Below, one piece after another: positions 26,561 to 35,357 of a stretch of 51,704 nt of DNA (position 1 is its first letter; the number at the start of each line of letters is the position of its first letter). The position numbers were made by a program, and so were the translations under genes. Below the pieces are notes generated by a model that did no database searches, was not told where the DNA came from, and was given only the letters and a program-made list of their open reading frames with translations. Origin of the DNA: JANXVR01 sp034667405. GTDB taxonomy: Bacteria > Actinomycetota > UBA4738 > HRBIN12. Location of the stretch: contig JAXDJX010000028.1 in the NCBI GenBank assembly GCA_034667405.1, positions 1-51,704 of the forward strand. The letters are read 5' to 3'.

Positions 26561-26616
26561 ACCCTCGAGGCCAAGGGACGTCGACCGCCGGGCGTCGCTG
26601 CCGGCAGCCGACCCAC

Positions 26617-26665
26617 CTCCTTCTCGCGGGCGTTCCGTTGGGCGCGTGGTACGCCCGGGAAGGAG
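26617..26665 (+). promoter_or_regulatory. expression platform: hairpin that buries the ribosome-binding site
   Basis: CTCCTTC at 26617-26623 is fully complementary to GAAGGAG at 26659-26665, which contains the ribosome-binding site of the next gene. An inner stem GGGCGT (26628-26633)/ACGCCC (26651-26656) continues the pairing after a small bulge, for about 15 bp around a 17 nt loop. This is the expected OFF-state sequestrator of a translational riboswitch; the geometry is read from sequence, the function inferred. Confidence 0.7.
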
Positions 26666-26673
26666 TCCCAGCG

Positions 26674-27687
26674 ATGCGAACCATCCTTCGTTCCTTGAGA
26701 GCGGCGATCCCCGTCGTGGTTGCGGTCCTGATCCTCGCGGGAACGGTGCCGGCCGGCGCCGCCGGACTCACCGATCACCAACGTGCCGTCCGCGGCGCCC
26801 GCTACATCGCCTCGAAGCAGCTCCCGAACGGTTCGATCCCGGCCTTCTCGACGGTTGGGTCCACCGCCGATGCCGTCCTAGCATTGGTCGCGTCGCGACA
26901 GGGCTCGGACAACGTGTCCCGGGCGGTGCGGTACCTCCGCCGGCACGTCGCGGATAACACGAGTGTCGGTCTCCAGGCCAAGACGGTTATGGCGATCGTC
27001 GCCGGAGGTAGCGACCCGCGCCACGTCAACGGCGCCAACATGGTTGCGGCGCTGAAGGCGTTGCTGGGCAACGACGGCCACTACGGTTCCACCGCGGTGC
27101 TCGACGATGCCCTGGTGGTACTGGCGCTCGAATCTGCCGGAGCACCGCCGCCCTCGCGCGCATACGCGTGGCTCCTGACCGCGCAATGCCCCGACGGCGG
27201 ATGGTCCTACGATGCTCCCTACAACGCCTCCACCGATGACGCGCATTGCTTCAACGGCGACCCCGTCAACGATTACTTCACCTCGGATTCGAACACCACG
27301 GCCTACGTCATCATGGGATTGGAGGATGCGAACCGGACCGGTTGGGGTGCGGACCCGTTCGCCTTCTTCGACACCGTGAGGGATCCGGGTCACCACGGCT
27401 GGTCCTACAGCGCCGGGTTCGTGAGCACCGATGCGAACTCCACCGCACTGGTCATCCAGGCGTACGTGTCGGCCTCGATCGCCGTCCCCGGCGGTGGTCT
27501 CCAGGCGCTGCGGGGCCTTCAACTGAGCTGCGGCGCATGGGCGTACAACTGGAGCGGGGGTTCGCCGGGACCTGCCGACATCGGGGCGACCATCGGCGCC
27601 GTCGTGGGTATCGAGCAAGCACCGCTTCCCGTCGGACCGGGAGGCTTCGACACGGTCAACCCGGCGAAGCCGCCGGCGTGCACGTGA
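26674..27687 (+). CDS. secreted alpha/alpha-toroid protein (prenyltransferase/squalene-cyclase-like repeats), probable cobalamin-binding alpha domain
   Basis: 337 residues with a signal peptide (about 1-30, cleavage after PAGAA). The mature part is built of helical repeats of the terpenoid-cyclase/prenyltransferase type, with QW-like motifs such as GGWSYDAPYNAST, HHGWSYSAGFVST and SCGAWAYNWSG and the repeated pattern S/NxTAxVxxAL. Four cysteines in the mature chain suit an extracellular protein. No DxDD or other cyclase catalytic motif is seen. Intrinsic factor and transcobalamin have this fold as their large B12-binding domain, and this gene is directly under a B12 riboswitch beside a DUF4430 gene, so I infer B12 capture. 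Ribosome-binding site AAGGAG is 8 nt from the ATG. Confidence 0.75.
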   Translation: MRTILRSLRAAIPVVVAVLILAGTVPAGAAGLTDHQRAVRGARYIASKQLPNGSIPAFSTVGSTADAVLALVASRQGSDNVSRAVRYLRRHVADNTSVGLQAKTVMAIVAGGSDPRHVNGANMVAALKALLGNDGHYGSTAVLDDALVVLALESAGAPPPSRAYAWLLTAQCPDGGWSYDAPYNASTDDAHCFNGDPVNDYFTSDSNTTAYVIMGLEDANRTGWGADPFAFFDTVRDPGHHGWSYSAGFVSTDANSTALVIQAYVSASIAVPGGGLQALRGLQLSCGAWAYNWSGGSPGPADIGATIGAVVGIEQAPLPVGPGGFDTVNPAKPPACT

Positions 27688-27691
27688 TGTC

Positions 27692-28567
27692 ATGACGGGC
27701 GTTTCCCGACGGATCGCGCTGTGGTTCGGGCTGGGATTGCTGCCCGCCATGTGTCTGGGCTTCGGCCCGGCCCTGGCGGGCAGCGCGCCCGCGTGCGCAG
27801 CCGCAGCGGGCGGGGCGCCGCACGCTGCCCTCGTCGTGGACACCGGACCGGATGTGACCACGTACTGCGTAGCCCTAGGGGCCTCCTCCATCACCGGCAT
27901 CCAGCTCGTCCAGAAGGCCGCCCAACAGTTCGGGCTGAGCTACCGATTGGGGTTCGGCGGTCAGGCCGTCTGCATGCTCAACGGGGTCGGCGGTCCCTCG
28001 GGCGATGACTGCCTGACGGGCCAGTCCGAGTACTGGGGCTATTGGATCGGCGACGGGTCCGATGGGTGGACCTGGTCCTCGACCGGCGCGGCGAGTGCCG
28101 CGGTCGGCGATGGCGACGTGCAGGGATGGGCATGGGGCGTCGGCATCGACGGAACCACGCACCCGCAACCTCCGCCGACATCCCTCAGCGACGTGTGCGC
28201 AGATCCCAGCCCCTCGCCGCGTCCACCTCCCGGCAACGGCGGTGGCGGCGGAAACGTCGGCGGAGGTGGTGGCGGAAACGCATCGAGTCCCAGCCCTCAC
28301 TCTGATCCGACCTCCCCCGGGGCCGGGACTCCTTCGGCACGGCCCTCCAAGCACCACGGCTCGCCCTCGCCCCGCGCCCACATCGCCGCGGCTCAGACCC
28401 CGAGCCCACGAGAGGGCGCACCCCCGATAGCGGCCTCGGGTCCGCTCGCCAGCACGGATCCGGGGGGATTCCCCGTCGGGGTGGTGATGGCGTTCTTGCT
28501 GATCGCAACGCTCGGCATCGGTGGATGGCTTCGGGTTCGTTCCGGACGGCCGACGGCGGGACGATGA
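27692..28567 (+). CDS. membrane-tethered DUF4430 (transcobalamin beta-domain-like) protein
   Basis: 291 residues. A signal peptide is followed by a domain of about residues 45-165 with the DUF4430 pattern: a first strand AALVVDTG, GITGIQLVQ-like helix (SSITGIQLVQKAAQQFG), then YWGYWIGDG, WTWSSTG and the closing DGDVQGWAWGVG. DUF4430 is the family that includes the C-terminal domain of transcobalamin/intrinsic factor. A long Pro/Ser/Gly linker with a glycine-rich run follows (about 180-265), and a C-terminal membrane helix (GVVMAFLLIATLGIGGW) anchors it. It would hold the B12-binding module at the cell surface near the ECF transporter. It starts 4 nt after the previous stop and ends in an ATGA overlap. 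Confidence 0.78.
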   Translation: MTGVSRRIALWFGLGLLPAMCLGFGPALAGSAPACAAAAGGAPHAALVVDTGPDVTTYCVALGASSITGIQLVQKAAQQFGLSYRLGFGGQAVCMLNGVGGPSGDDCLTGQSEYWGYWIGDGSDGWTWSSTGAASAAVGDGDVQGWAWGVGIDGTTHPQPPPTSLSDVCADPSPSPRPPPGNGGGGGNVGGGGGGNASSPSPHSDPTSPGAGTPSARPSKHHGSPSPRAHIAAAQTPSPREGAPPIAASGPLASTDPGGFPVGVVMAFLLIATLGIGGWLRVRSGRPTAGR

Positions 28568-29424
28568 GTTTCGCGCTCCGGGTTCCCAGGTCGGCTAGCT
28601 CGACTGCGTCGGCTGCGGCCGACGAGCGGACGGCCATCCACCCCGGGGCATGGATGGCGTGGGCCACGCTCGGCGGCATCGTCGCGTTCACCACCACGAA
28701 CCCCTTCTACCTGCTCGTCCTCTGGGCCATCGCGTGGTTCGTGTTCACGCAGCAGCGCGTGCCCGGGCCTGCCGCTCGATCGTTCCGCGTGTTCCTGATC
28801 GCGGGGCTCTTGGCCATCGTTGTGCGGACCGCGCTCGTGTTCTTCGGGACGTTCAACGCCGCCAATGTCGCCCACTTCGCGATCGAAGGGCTGCGCCTGG
28901 CGACGATCCTGGTCATCTTCGGGACATTCAATGCCGTGACCGACCCGTTCGGTGTGGTTCGGCTCGCGCCCCGACGCTTCCACGAACCGGCGTTAGCGGC
29001 GGCCTTGGCGCTCTCCATCGCCCCCCGAACCGTGGCCTGTCTGCAACGCGTCCGTGAGGCGCAGCAACTGCGCGGCATCCCTACCCGGGGGGCGCGCGCC
29101 CTTCCCGCATTGGCGATACCGGTGCTCGAGGCCGGGATGGAAGAGGCCTTGGTCCTGGCGGAATCCATGGACTCGCGGGGTCACGGGCGAGGCCGCCGCT
29201 CGCGCTATCGGCCCCAATCATGGAACGCGGCGGCGTGGACGATCGCCCTCTCCGCCTTCGTCGCGGCCGTCATGTTCTGGATCGCGTCCAGCCGAGGACT
29301 CGGCGATCTGCAGCCCGGAACCGATCCGCTTCATTGGCCGACCGTCAACGTGTTGATGCTCGCGGCCGAGGCGTTGCTGGTCGTTCCCGGATTCCTTCCG
29401 AGACAAGGGAGCGCGCGACGATGA
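28564..29424 (+). CDS. ECF transporter T component (EcfT/CbiQ family)
   Basis: 286 residues, about 5-6 membrane segments. The two cytoplasmic coupling motifs that dock onto the ATPases are visible in the C-terminal half: RGIPTRGAR and ESMDSRGHGRG, variants of the paired Ala-Arg-Gly signatures of EcfT. It bridges the ATPase pair and the S component. The ATG at 28564 is chosen because it overlaps the upstream stop as ATGA. Confidence 0.88.
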   Translation: MSFALRVPRSASSTASAAADERTAIHPGAWMAWATLGGIVAFTTTNPFYLLVLWAIAWFVFTQQRVPGPAARSFRVFLIAGLLAIVVRTALVFFGTFNAANVAHFAIEGLRLATILVIFGTFNAVTDPFGVVRLAPRRFHEPALAAALALSIAPRTVACLQRVREAQQLRGIPTRGARALPALAIPVLEAGMEEALVLAESMDSRGHGRGRRSRYRPQSWNAAAWTIALSAFVAAVMFWIASSRGLGDLQPGTDPLHWPTVNVLMLAAEALLVVPGFLPRQGSARR

Positions 29425-31013
29425 GCGGCTACGGCGACATCGCGCTCAGCTTCCAGGATGTGACGTTCACGTATCCCGACGGCGACCGGCCGGCGCTGGC
29501 AGACGTGCGTGTCGACATCCCCGAGGGTGGCTTCGTGCTCGCCCTTGGAGCGACCGGCGCCGGCAAGTCAACGTTCCTCCGTTCCGCGAACGGGCTGGTT
29601 CCCCACTTCACCGGAGGAACGTTCGCCGGACGGGTGTTCGTGGCGGGTCGAGACACACTCGCCAACCCGCCGCGACGTCTGGCCGACGTCGTGGCGTTCG
29701 TGCCGCAGGATGCGGGCGCCTCGTTCGTGCTCGACGGTGTCGAGGACGAGATCGCCTACGGGATGGAGAATCTGGGCGTGGAGCCCGCGCACATGCGCCG
29801 GCGCGTCGAGGAGATGCTCGATCTGCTGGACATCGCGCCGCTTCGACACCGCAGCCTTCGCCGGCTGAGTGGAGGCGAACGCCAGCGAGTCGCGATCGCG
29901 GCAGCGCTCGCCGCCGGCCCTCGCATCCTGGTGCTGGACGAACCGACGTCCCAGCTCGATCCGCAAGGGGCGGAGCATGTGATGGCTGCGCTCCAGCGCC
30001 TGGTCCACGACCACGGCATGACCGTGCTGCTGGCCGAACACCGGTTGGAGCGAGTGGTCGGCTGGGTGGACGGCGCCGTTGGGTTCCGGGAAGGCCACGC
30101 CACCGTCGGAACGCCGCGCGAGGTGATCCGGACACTCGCACTCGGCCCGCCGGTGTCGCGGTTGGGTCGGATGGTCGGTTGGGATCCCGTCCCGCTGACC
30201 GTTCGCGACGCACGTGCGGCCGCGCGCGCACATGGGCTGATCCGCCCCGTCACGACCGCGGACGCCGTCGGCGATGCGCTCGCCGTGCTCCGCGGCGTCG
30301 ACGTCCAGCACGAGGAGCTCGGAGAGGTTCTGCCCGCGCTCCGCGATGCGTCGTTCACGTTGAGCGAGGGGGAGATCGTGGCCGTGATGGGCCGCAACGG
30401 CGCGGGGAAAACCACGCTGTTGCGCACGATCGCCGGTGTGTTGTCACCTCACCGTGGAGAGGTCCAGGTGCGCGGGCATACGCCCCAACCGGGGACCGAC
30501 GTGGGTCTCTGTCCGCAGGAACCCGAGAGCGTCCTGTTCAACGACTCCGTCGCGGGCGAGGTGCGGGCAACGTTGCGTGCGCGTCACGTTCCCGACGCCG
30601 ATGCCCCCTGGCTGGATCTGCTCGGCATCGCTCACCTCGCCACGCGTCATCCCCGCGAACTCTCTGCTGGGCAACGATTGCTGGTCGCCACGGCCGCGAT
30701 CGCCGCTACCGAGGCCCCGGTCATCCTCCTGGACGAACCCAGCCGCGGCCTTGACCCCGACAGCAAGGCGCACCTGATCCGCTTCCTCCGCGCCCACGCG
30801 GTGAATGGCGGCGGCGCGATGTTCGCCACGCACGATGTGGAATTGGCCGCCGCCGTCGCCACTCGGGTCATCATGCTTGCCGGCGGCGAGATCATCGCCG
30901 ACGGGACCCCTGCCGATGTCCTGGGCGATTCACAGGTGTTCGCGCCGCAGATGACGCGGGTGTTCGGTCCCGGGTGGCTCACGCCCGAACAGGTCGCCGA
31001 GGCGATGGCGTGA
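29421..31013 (+). CDS. ECF transporter ATPase, two ABC domains fused (A-A')
   Basis: 530 residues holding two complete ABC domains. Domain 1: Walker A GATGAGKST, signature LSGGERQR, Walker B RILVLDEPTSQLD. Domain 2 (from about residue 295): Walker A GRNGAGKTT, signature LSAGQRLL (degenerate second position), Walker B VILLDEPSRGLD. The Q-loops are VPQDAG and CPQEPE. In many ECF systems these are two separate genes; here one chain supplies both. The ATG at 29421 overlaps the T-component stop as ATGA. Confidence 0.93.
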   Translation: MSGYGDIALSFQDVTFTYPDGDRPALADVRVDIPEGGFVLALGATGAGKSTFLRSANGLVPHFTGGTFAGRVFVAGRDTLANPPRRLADVVAFVPQDAGASFVLDGVEDEIAYGMENLGVEPAHMRRRVEEMLDLLDIAPLRHRSLRRLSGGERQRVAIAAALAAGPRILVLDEPTSQLDPQGAEHVMAALQRLVHDHGMTVLLAEHRLERVVGWVDGAVGFREGHATVGTPREVIRTLALGPPVSRLGRMVGWDPVPLTVRDARAAARAHGLIRPVTTADAVGDALAVLRGVDVQHEELGEVLPALRDASFTLSEGEIVAVMGRNGAGKTTLLRTIAGVLSPHRGEVQVRGHTPQPGTDVGLCPQEPESVLFNDSVAGEVRATLRARHVPDADAPWLDLLGIAHLATRHPRELSAGQRLLVATAAIAATEAPVILLDEPSRGLDPDSKAHLIRFLRAHAVNGGGAMFATHDVELAAAVATRVIMLAGGEIIADGTPADVLGDSQVFAPQMTRVFGPGWLTPEQVAEAMA

Positions 31014-31023
31014 GGGCAAGCGC

Positions 31024-31848
31024 ATGAACGGCCTCGGCGCACGGTTGCGGATCCCCTTGTTGGTCTTCACCAACGTTGCCGGCCTGCTCGCCTTCGTCTG
31101 GCCGTTCGCGTTGCCGGCGTTGGTGCATCCAGGCGTCGATCATCGGATGGATTCGGGACTCATCTTGGTGGTGCTGCTGGGCGGACTGGGTGGACTCCTG
31201 TTCACCGAACTCGGACGCGGTGGGTTGGGGCCGAAGACGGTGGCGCTCATCGGTGTGCTTGGCGCGACGATGGTCGCGCTCCGGCTTCCCGGATTCGTCG
31301 CGGGGTTCAATGCGTTCTTCATCGTGGTGTTGGTTGCCGGGAACTCCTTCGGGCCGGGGTTCGGGTTCCTCCTCGGAACCGTCGGGATGTTCGCGTCGGG
31401 ACTCCTGATCGGCGGGCTGGGGCCGTGGTTGCCGTTCGAGATGGTTGCGGTGGGTTGGCTGGGCGCCGGCGCCGGCTTCCTGCCGGGCACCGGCACGAGA
31501 TGGCCCGTCCGGATCGGGGCGCTGTCGATCTACGGGGTGCTCGGGGGCTACCTCTACGGCGCCGTGATGAACCTGTGGGCTTGGCCGTTCCTCACCACCG
31601 GTTCGGCGCTTGCGTGGGATCCATCGGCGGCGGCGCTGCAGAACCTCCGGCACTACGCCACCTACTACGCGGCCACCTCATTCGCATGGGACACGTTCCG
31701 AGCCGTCGGTGACGCCGTGATGGTGGTGACCTTGGGACGGCCGCTGCTCGCGTGTTTGGATCGCGCCGCGCGCCGCATGCGACTGGATGTCCGCGACGCC
31801 AGGCCCGCGCCGCCGGTGGACTACTCCCCCGCCCGGACTCCCGCCTAG
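31024..31848 (+). CDS. ECF transporter S component, probably cobalamin-specific
   Basis: 274 residues with about 6 membrane segments. The stretch NSFGPGFGFLLGTVGMFASG followed by GLGPWLPFEMVAVGWLGAGAGFLPG resembles the CbrT/CblT-type S components assigned to cobalamin. Substrate specificity is inferred from the upstream B12 riboswitch and the co-transcribed T and A subunits. It begins 10 bp after the ATPase gene. The hydrophilic C-terminal tail is cytoplasmic. Confidence 0.8.
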   Translation: MNGLGARLRIPLLVFTNVAGLLAFVWPFALPALVHPGVDHRMDSGLILVVLLGGLGGLLFTELGRGGLGPKTVALIGVLGATMVALRLPGFVAGFNAFFIVVLVAGNSFGPGFGFLLGTVGMFASGLLIGGLGPWLPFEMVAVGWLGAGAGFLPGTGTRWPVRIGALSIYGVLGGYLYGAVMNLWAWPFLTTGSALAWDPSAAALQNLRHYATYYAATSFAWDTFRAVGDAVMVVTLGRPLLACLDRAARRMRLDVRDARPAPPVDYSPARTPA

Positions 31849-31851
31849 ACT
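31846..31851 (+). promoter_or_regulatory. -10 box (TAGACT) for the leaderless FAD oxidoreductase gene
   Basis: TAGACT includes the TAG stop of the S-component gene and is followed by TCCCCGC and the ATG at 31859, the same box and 7 nt distance as at crcB. Confidence 0.55.
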
Positions 31852-31858
31852 TCCCCGC

Positions 31859-33271
31859 ATGTCGCTGCCCCGCCAAGCCGACCGCAGCTGGTGGTTGGAG
31901 GAGGCGCTCGCCGCCGACCCAGGCGAACCATGCCCTCCGCTCACGACCGACCGTTCCGCCGACGTCGTCATCTTGGGAGGCGGGTACGTCGGGATGTGGA
32001 CCGCCTGGCAGCTCCTGCAACGCCGTCCCGGGATCGACATCGCCATCCTGGAACAGGACATCTGTGGAGGCGGCCCCAGCGGGCGGAACGGTGGATTCAC
32101 CTACGGCCTTTGGGACGACATCGAGAGCATCGTTGAACTGTTCGGTCGCGAACGTGGGGTCGATCTCTGCGTCAAAGCCGAGCAGAGCGTCGAAGAGCTC
32201 CGCGCGTGGGCTGAGGATCACGGAGCCGACATCTGGTTCCGCCGCGGCGGTCACGTCGGGATCAGCACGGCGCCCGCGCAGGACGGGGCGTGGGACGGCA
32301 TGGTCGACGGTGTTCGCCGCGCCGGCTTCCCAGAGCGGTTCGTGCCGCTGACCGCCGATGAGGTGCACGAGCATTGCCGCTCACCCGTCTTCCGGGCGGG
32401 GGTGTTCGCGGAGCGACAGTCGACGATCCAACCCGCGCGCTTGGCTCGCGCGCTCCGGCGAGTTCTCCTGGAGGCCGGGGTGCGGATCTACGAGGGGTCG
32501 CCGGTGTCGCGGTTCGGTGCCGCCGACCCTGCCGTGGCGGAGACGGCTCGCGGCAGCATCCGCGCCGCGGCCGCGATCATCGCGGTGAACGCGTGGGCCG
32601 CGCAATGGAAGCGCTTCCGTCGGACCATCATGCCGCGTGGTACCTACATCCTCCTCACCGCCCCGGCGCCCGAGAAGCTCGAGGCGATCGGCTGGACCGG
32701 CGACGAGGGGATCTACGACTTCCGCACCGCGCTCCGCTACCTCCGAACGACGAACGACGGCAGGATCGCGTTCGGGGCAGCGAGCGCCCGCGCCGGGATG
32801 GGCACCGGGCTCGGTCCCCGTATGCGCTACGACGAGGGCTCCGTCGCCGCACTCGTCCGCGACCTTCACCGTTTCTTTCCGGAGTTCCGCGACGTCGAAC
32901 TCGACTGCGCATGGGGCGGCCCGATCGACGTCACCGGTCTCCACCTGCCATTCTTCGGTTCGATGGGTGCGTCTGCCAACGTCCACTACGGGCTCGGCTT
33001 CACCGGTGGCGGAGTCGGTCCGAGTCACCTCGCCGGGAAGATCCTCTCCGGCCTGGCGGTGGGTGCAGACGACGAGTTCACCCGGCTCCCCTTGGTGGGC
33101 ATCGAACCGAAGAGGTTTCCGCCCGAGCCGCTCCTGTCACCCGGGGCGGCGATCACTCAGGCCGCGATGGTCCGCAAAGACGAAGCGGAGGACCGCGGCC
33201 GCACGCCGAATCCCCTCGTCGATCTCATCGCGCGGATGCCGCGACGCCTCGGCTACCACCTGGGTCCCTAG
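31859..33271 (+). CDS. FAD-dependent oxidoreductase (DAO family, PuuB/GlpO-like)
   Basis: 470 residues. The FAD-binding dinucleotide motif is VVILGGGYVGMWTAWQLL, followed by the acidic end of beta2 (ILEQDICGGGPSGRNGG), where SGRNGG is typical of the amine/amino-acid oxidase (gamma-glutamylputrescine oxidase-like) branch. The C-terminal GLGFTGGGVGPSHLAGKI is the second FAD-contact motif. It should oxidise an amine or amino acid with flavin; the substrate is unknown. The ATG at 31859 fits both the -10 box and the start of the domain. Confidence 0.87.
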   Translation: MSLPRQADRSWWLEEALAADPGEPCPPLTTDRSADVVILGGGYVGMWTAWQLLQRRPGIDIAILEQDICGGGPSGRNGGFTYGLWDDIESIVELFGRERGVDLCVKAEQSVEELRAWAEDHGADIWFRRGGHVGISTAPAQDGAWDGMVDGVRRAGFPERFVPLTADEVHEHCRSPVFRAGVFAERQSTIQPARLARALRRVLLEAGVRIYEGSPVSRFGAADPAVAETARGSIRAAAAIIAVNAWAAQWKRFRRTIMPRGTYILLTAPAPEKLEAIGWTGDEGIYDFRTALRYLRTTNDGRIAFGAASARAGMGTGLGPRMRYDEGSVAALVRDLHRFFPEFRDVELDCAWGGPIDVTGLHLPFFGSMGASANVHYGLGFTGGGVGPSHLAGKILSGLAVGADDEFTRLPLVGIEPKRFPPEPLLSPGAAITQAAMVRKDEAEDRGRTPNPLVDLIARMPRRLGYHLGP

Positions 33272-33311
33272 GTCCTGCGCCGTCGTCGACGGGGTCTCGG
33301 GGCGCGCCCGA

Positions 33312-33317
33312 TAGCAT
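33312..33317 (+). promoter_or_regulatory. -10 box (TAGCAT) for the leaderless PNPOx-like gene
   Basis: TAGCAT is followed by GGTCGAC and the ATG at 33325; this selects 33325 over the ATG at 33316, which lies inside the box. Confidence 0.5.
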
Positions 33318-33324
33318 GGTCGAC

Positions 33325-33993
33325 ATGCCCGAGGCCCCTTCCGCCCGCAGCCGGATACGCCGTCTGCCGGAGCGCGGGGTCTATGAGCCGGCCACCATCT
33401 ACGAAGTCCTGGATCAAGCGCTGATCTGTCACGTCGCGATCGCCGATGTCGACGGCGGGGCGCCGCATCTGATCCCGACCATCCATACACGGATAGAAGA
33501 CACCCTCTACCTCCACGGTTCGAACGCATCTCGTACATTGCGCGGCCTGCGCGAGGGTGCCGAGATCACTGTCGCCGCAACGCTGATCGATGGCCTGGTG
33601 CTGGCACGTTCGGCGTTCCATTCGTCGATGAATTACCGCTCAGTGGTGGTGTTCGGTACGGCACGCCTCGTGACCGATCGGACCGAACTCCTCGACGTCT
33701 CCCGCGCGCTCGCCGACCACGTCGCCCCAGGTCGCGGAGCCGACGCGCGGCCGCCCACCGACGACGAACTCCGCCAGACAACCTTCATGGCCATATCACT
33801 CGAAGAAGCCTCCGCGAAGGTCCGGACCGGACCACCCTCGGATGATGAAAGCGACCTTGACCTTCCCATCTGGGCGGGTGTGTTGCCTCTGCGAACCGTC
33901 CCGGGCGCACCCGAGCCAGATCCCGCACTTCCCGCCGATGTGCGGCCGCCTGCCTACGTCACGACGTACCGACGCCCCGGCGAACCCGAATGA
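33325..33993 (+). CDS. pyridoxamine 5'-phosphate oxidase-like flavin-binding protein
   Basis: 222 residues with a split-barrel fold of the PNPOx/FMN-binding type: LICHVAIADVDGGAPHLIPTIHTRIEDTLYLHGSN is the core barrel, and SAFHSSMNYRSVVVFGTARLV carries the conserved H and NYRSV element. Close relatives bind FMN, haem or F420; cofactor and substrate are not evident. The stop overlaps the next start as ATGA, so it forms a coupled pair with the MFS gene. Confidence 0.82.
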   Translation: MPEAPSARSRIRRLPERGVYEPATIYEVLDQALICHVAIADVDGGAPHLIPTIHTRIEDTLYLHGSNASRTLRGLREGAEITVAATLIDGLVLARSAFHSSMNYRSVVVFGTARLVTDRTELLDVSRALADHVAPGRGADARPPTDDELRQTTFMAISLEEASAKVRTGPPSDDESDLDLPIWAGVLPLRTVPGAPEPDPALPADVRPPAYVTTYRRPGEPE

Positions 33994-35210
33994 GGGTCGA
34001 CCGCGCCGGACAGCCGACGTTGCGCGACAGCATGCGCGCGATGCCGCGGACGGCCTGGACCCTCTTCCTCGGTGCCTTCGTCAACCGGCTGGGGACGTTC
34101 GTGCTGCCGTTCCTGACGCTCTACCTCACTGCGCGCGGCTACTCGACGCCGGAGGCGGGGCTCGGGATCGCGGCCTATGGACTCGGCGCGATCGCATCCC
34201 AAGGATTCGGCGGAACGTTCGCCGACAGGCTCGGCAGGCGGAACACCATCGCCTTCTCGATGTTCACGGGTGCCGCGCTCACGGTGCTGCTGCCCGAGGT
34301 CAACGGGCTCCCCGCGATCCTCGGGGTCGTCACGTTGCTCGGGCTCATGGCCGAGATCTACCGCCCGGCCGCATCCGCGTTGCTCGCCGACGTCGTCGAT
34401 GTCGAACACCGCGTTGCCTCGTTCACGTTGCAACGGCTCGCCATCAACCTTGGGTGGGCGATCGGATTGGCGTTGGGAGGCGCGCTCGCAGACCATTCGT
34501 TCCGGATGCTGTTCTGGGCCGACGCATTCACATCGGCGGCGTTCGGTGTGATCGCGCTGCTGGCGCTCCCTCACGGTGTGCGCAGCTCCAAGCGGGACGA
34601 TCTCGAGGCCGGGGGCGGAGCCTTGACGTTCATCCGGGCCGACCGGGGATTCCTGCTCCTCCTGGGAGCCATCTTCCTCATCGCGACGATCTACATGCAG
34701 AGCGCGACCACGTTCGCCCTCCAGATTCAAGCCCTCGGCTACTCGAAGAAGGTGTACGGACTGCTGCTCGGGTTCAACGGCGCGCTGATCTTCCTGCTGG
34801 AACTCGCCGTGACGTCGCGGACGCAGCGCCGCGATCGCCTGCGGATGGTGGCGCTCGGCAGTGCGCTCCTCGGGATCGGGTTCGGCGGACTGGTGTTCGC
34901 CCATGCCCTGCCGCTCTTGCTCGGGATGACGGTGATCTGGACGTTCGGCGAGATGATCGAATCCCCCAATGCCTCGGCGTTCGTCGCGGACCGTGCGCCC
35001 GAGCACCTACGCGGCCGCTACCAAGCGGCGTTCGGTTCTATGTTCGCCTTCGCGGCGGTGTTCGGTCCGATCGCGGGAACGGCGGTGTTCCACGTCAGTC
35101 CCAACGCCGTGTGGATCGGGTGCGCAGGATTGGGGCTGCTGGCAGCCGCCTTGGCACTGGCGGCGCACCGCGCGCCAACCCCCGCGCTTGCGGTGCCCGC
35201 GGCCACCTAG
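33990..35210 (+). CDS. MFS transporter
   Basis: 406 residues, 12 predicted membrane segments. The loop 2-3 signature FADRLGRRNTIAF (G-x-x-x-D-R-x-G-R-R) is clear, and GALADHSFRMLFWADA follows helix 5. It resembles drug/sugar efflux permeases (YfmO/MdtH-like), but no substrate can be named. Translational coupling to the flavoprotein gene suggests that the transporter may export or import its substrate or product. Confidence 0.88.
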   Translation: MRVDRAGQPTLRDSMRAMPRTAWTLFLGAFVNRLGTFVLPFLTLYLTARGYSTPEAGLGIAAYGLGAIASQGFGGTFADRLGRRNTIAFSMFTGAALTVLLPEVNGLPAILGVVTLLGLMAEIYRPAASALLADVVDVEHRVASFTLQRLAINLGWAIGLALGGALADHSFRMLFWADAFTSAAFGVIALLALPHGVRSSKRDDLEAGGGALTFIRADRGFLLLLGAIFLIATIYMQSATTFALQIQALGYSKKVYGLLLGFNGALIFLLELAVTSRTQRRDRLRMVALGSALLGIGFGGLVFAHALPLLLGMTVIWTFGEMIESPNASAFVADRAPEHLRGRYQAAFGSMFAFAAVFGPIAGTAVFHVSPNAVWIGCAGLGLLAAALALAAHRAPTPALAVPAAT

Positions 35211-35284
35211 GAACTCTGCGATGACCCCACCTGCGCACGCTAGCCCACGCTGGGATATCTCCCTCCGGGGTTGTTCGATAGCGC

Positions 35285-35341
35285 TTGACGGACGGCCGTG
35301 CGCCGTGTACATATATCGAACCGATATAAAGAGTCGATATA
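35285..35341 (+). promoter_or_regulatory. promoter and palindromic operator of padR-ino1
   Basis: A -35 TTGACG (35285-35290) and a -10-like TACATA (35308-35313) are 17 bp apart. A perfect inverted repeat TATATCG-AAC-CGATATA covers 35312-35328, overlapping the -10, and a further CGATATA half-site lies at 35335-35341. AT-rich TATATCG/CGATATA palindromes are typical PadR-family operators, so autorepression is likely. Confidence 0.75.
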
Positions 35342-35357
35342 TCAGACAGGAAGACAG

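Noticed and set aside
26674..27687. Squalene-hopene or other terpene cyclase
   Set aside because: It is secreted, about half the usual length, lacks the DxDD catalytic motif and sits under a B12 riboswitch with ECF genes.
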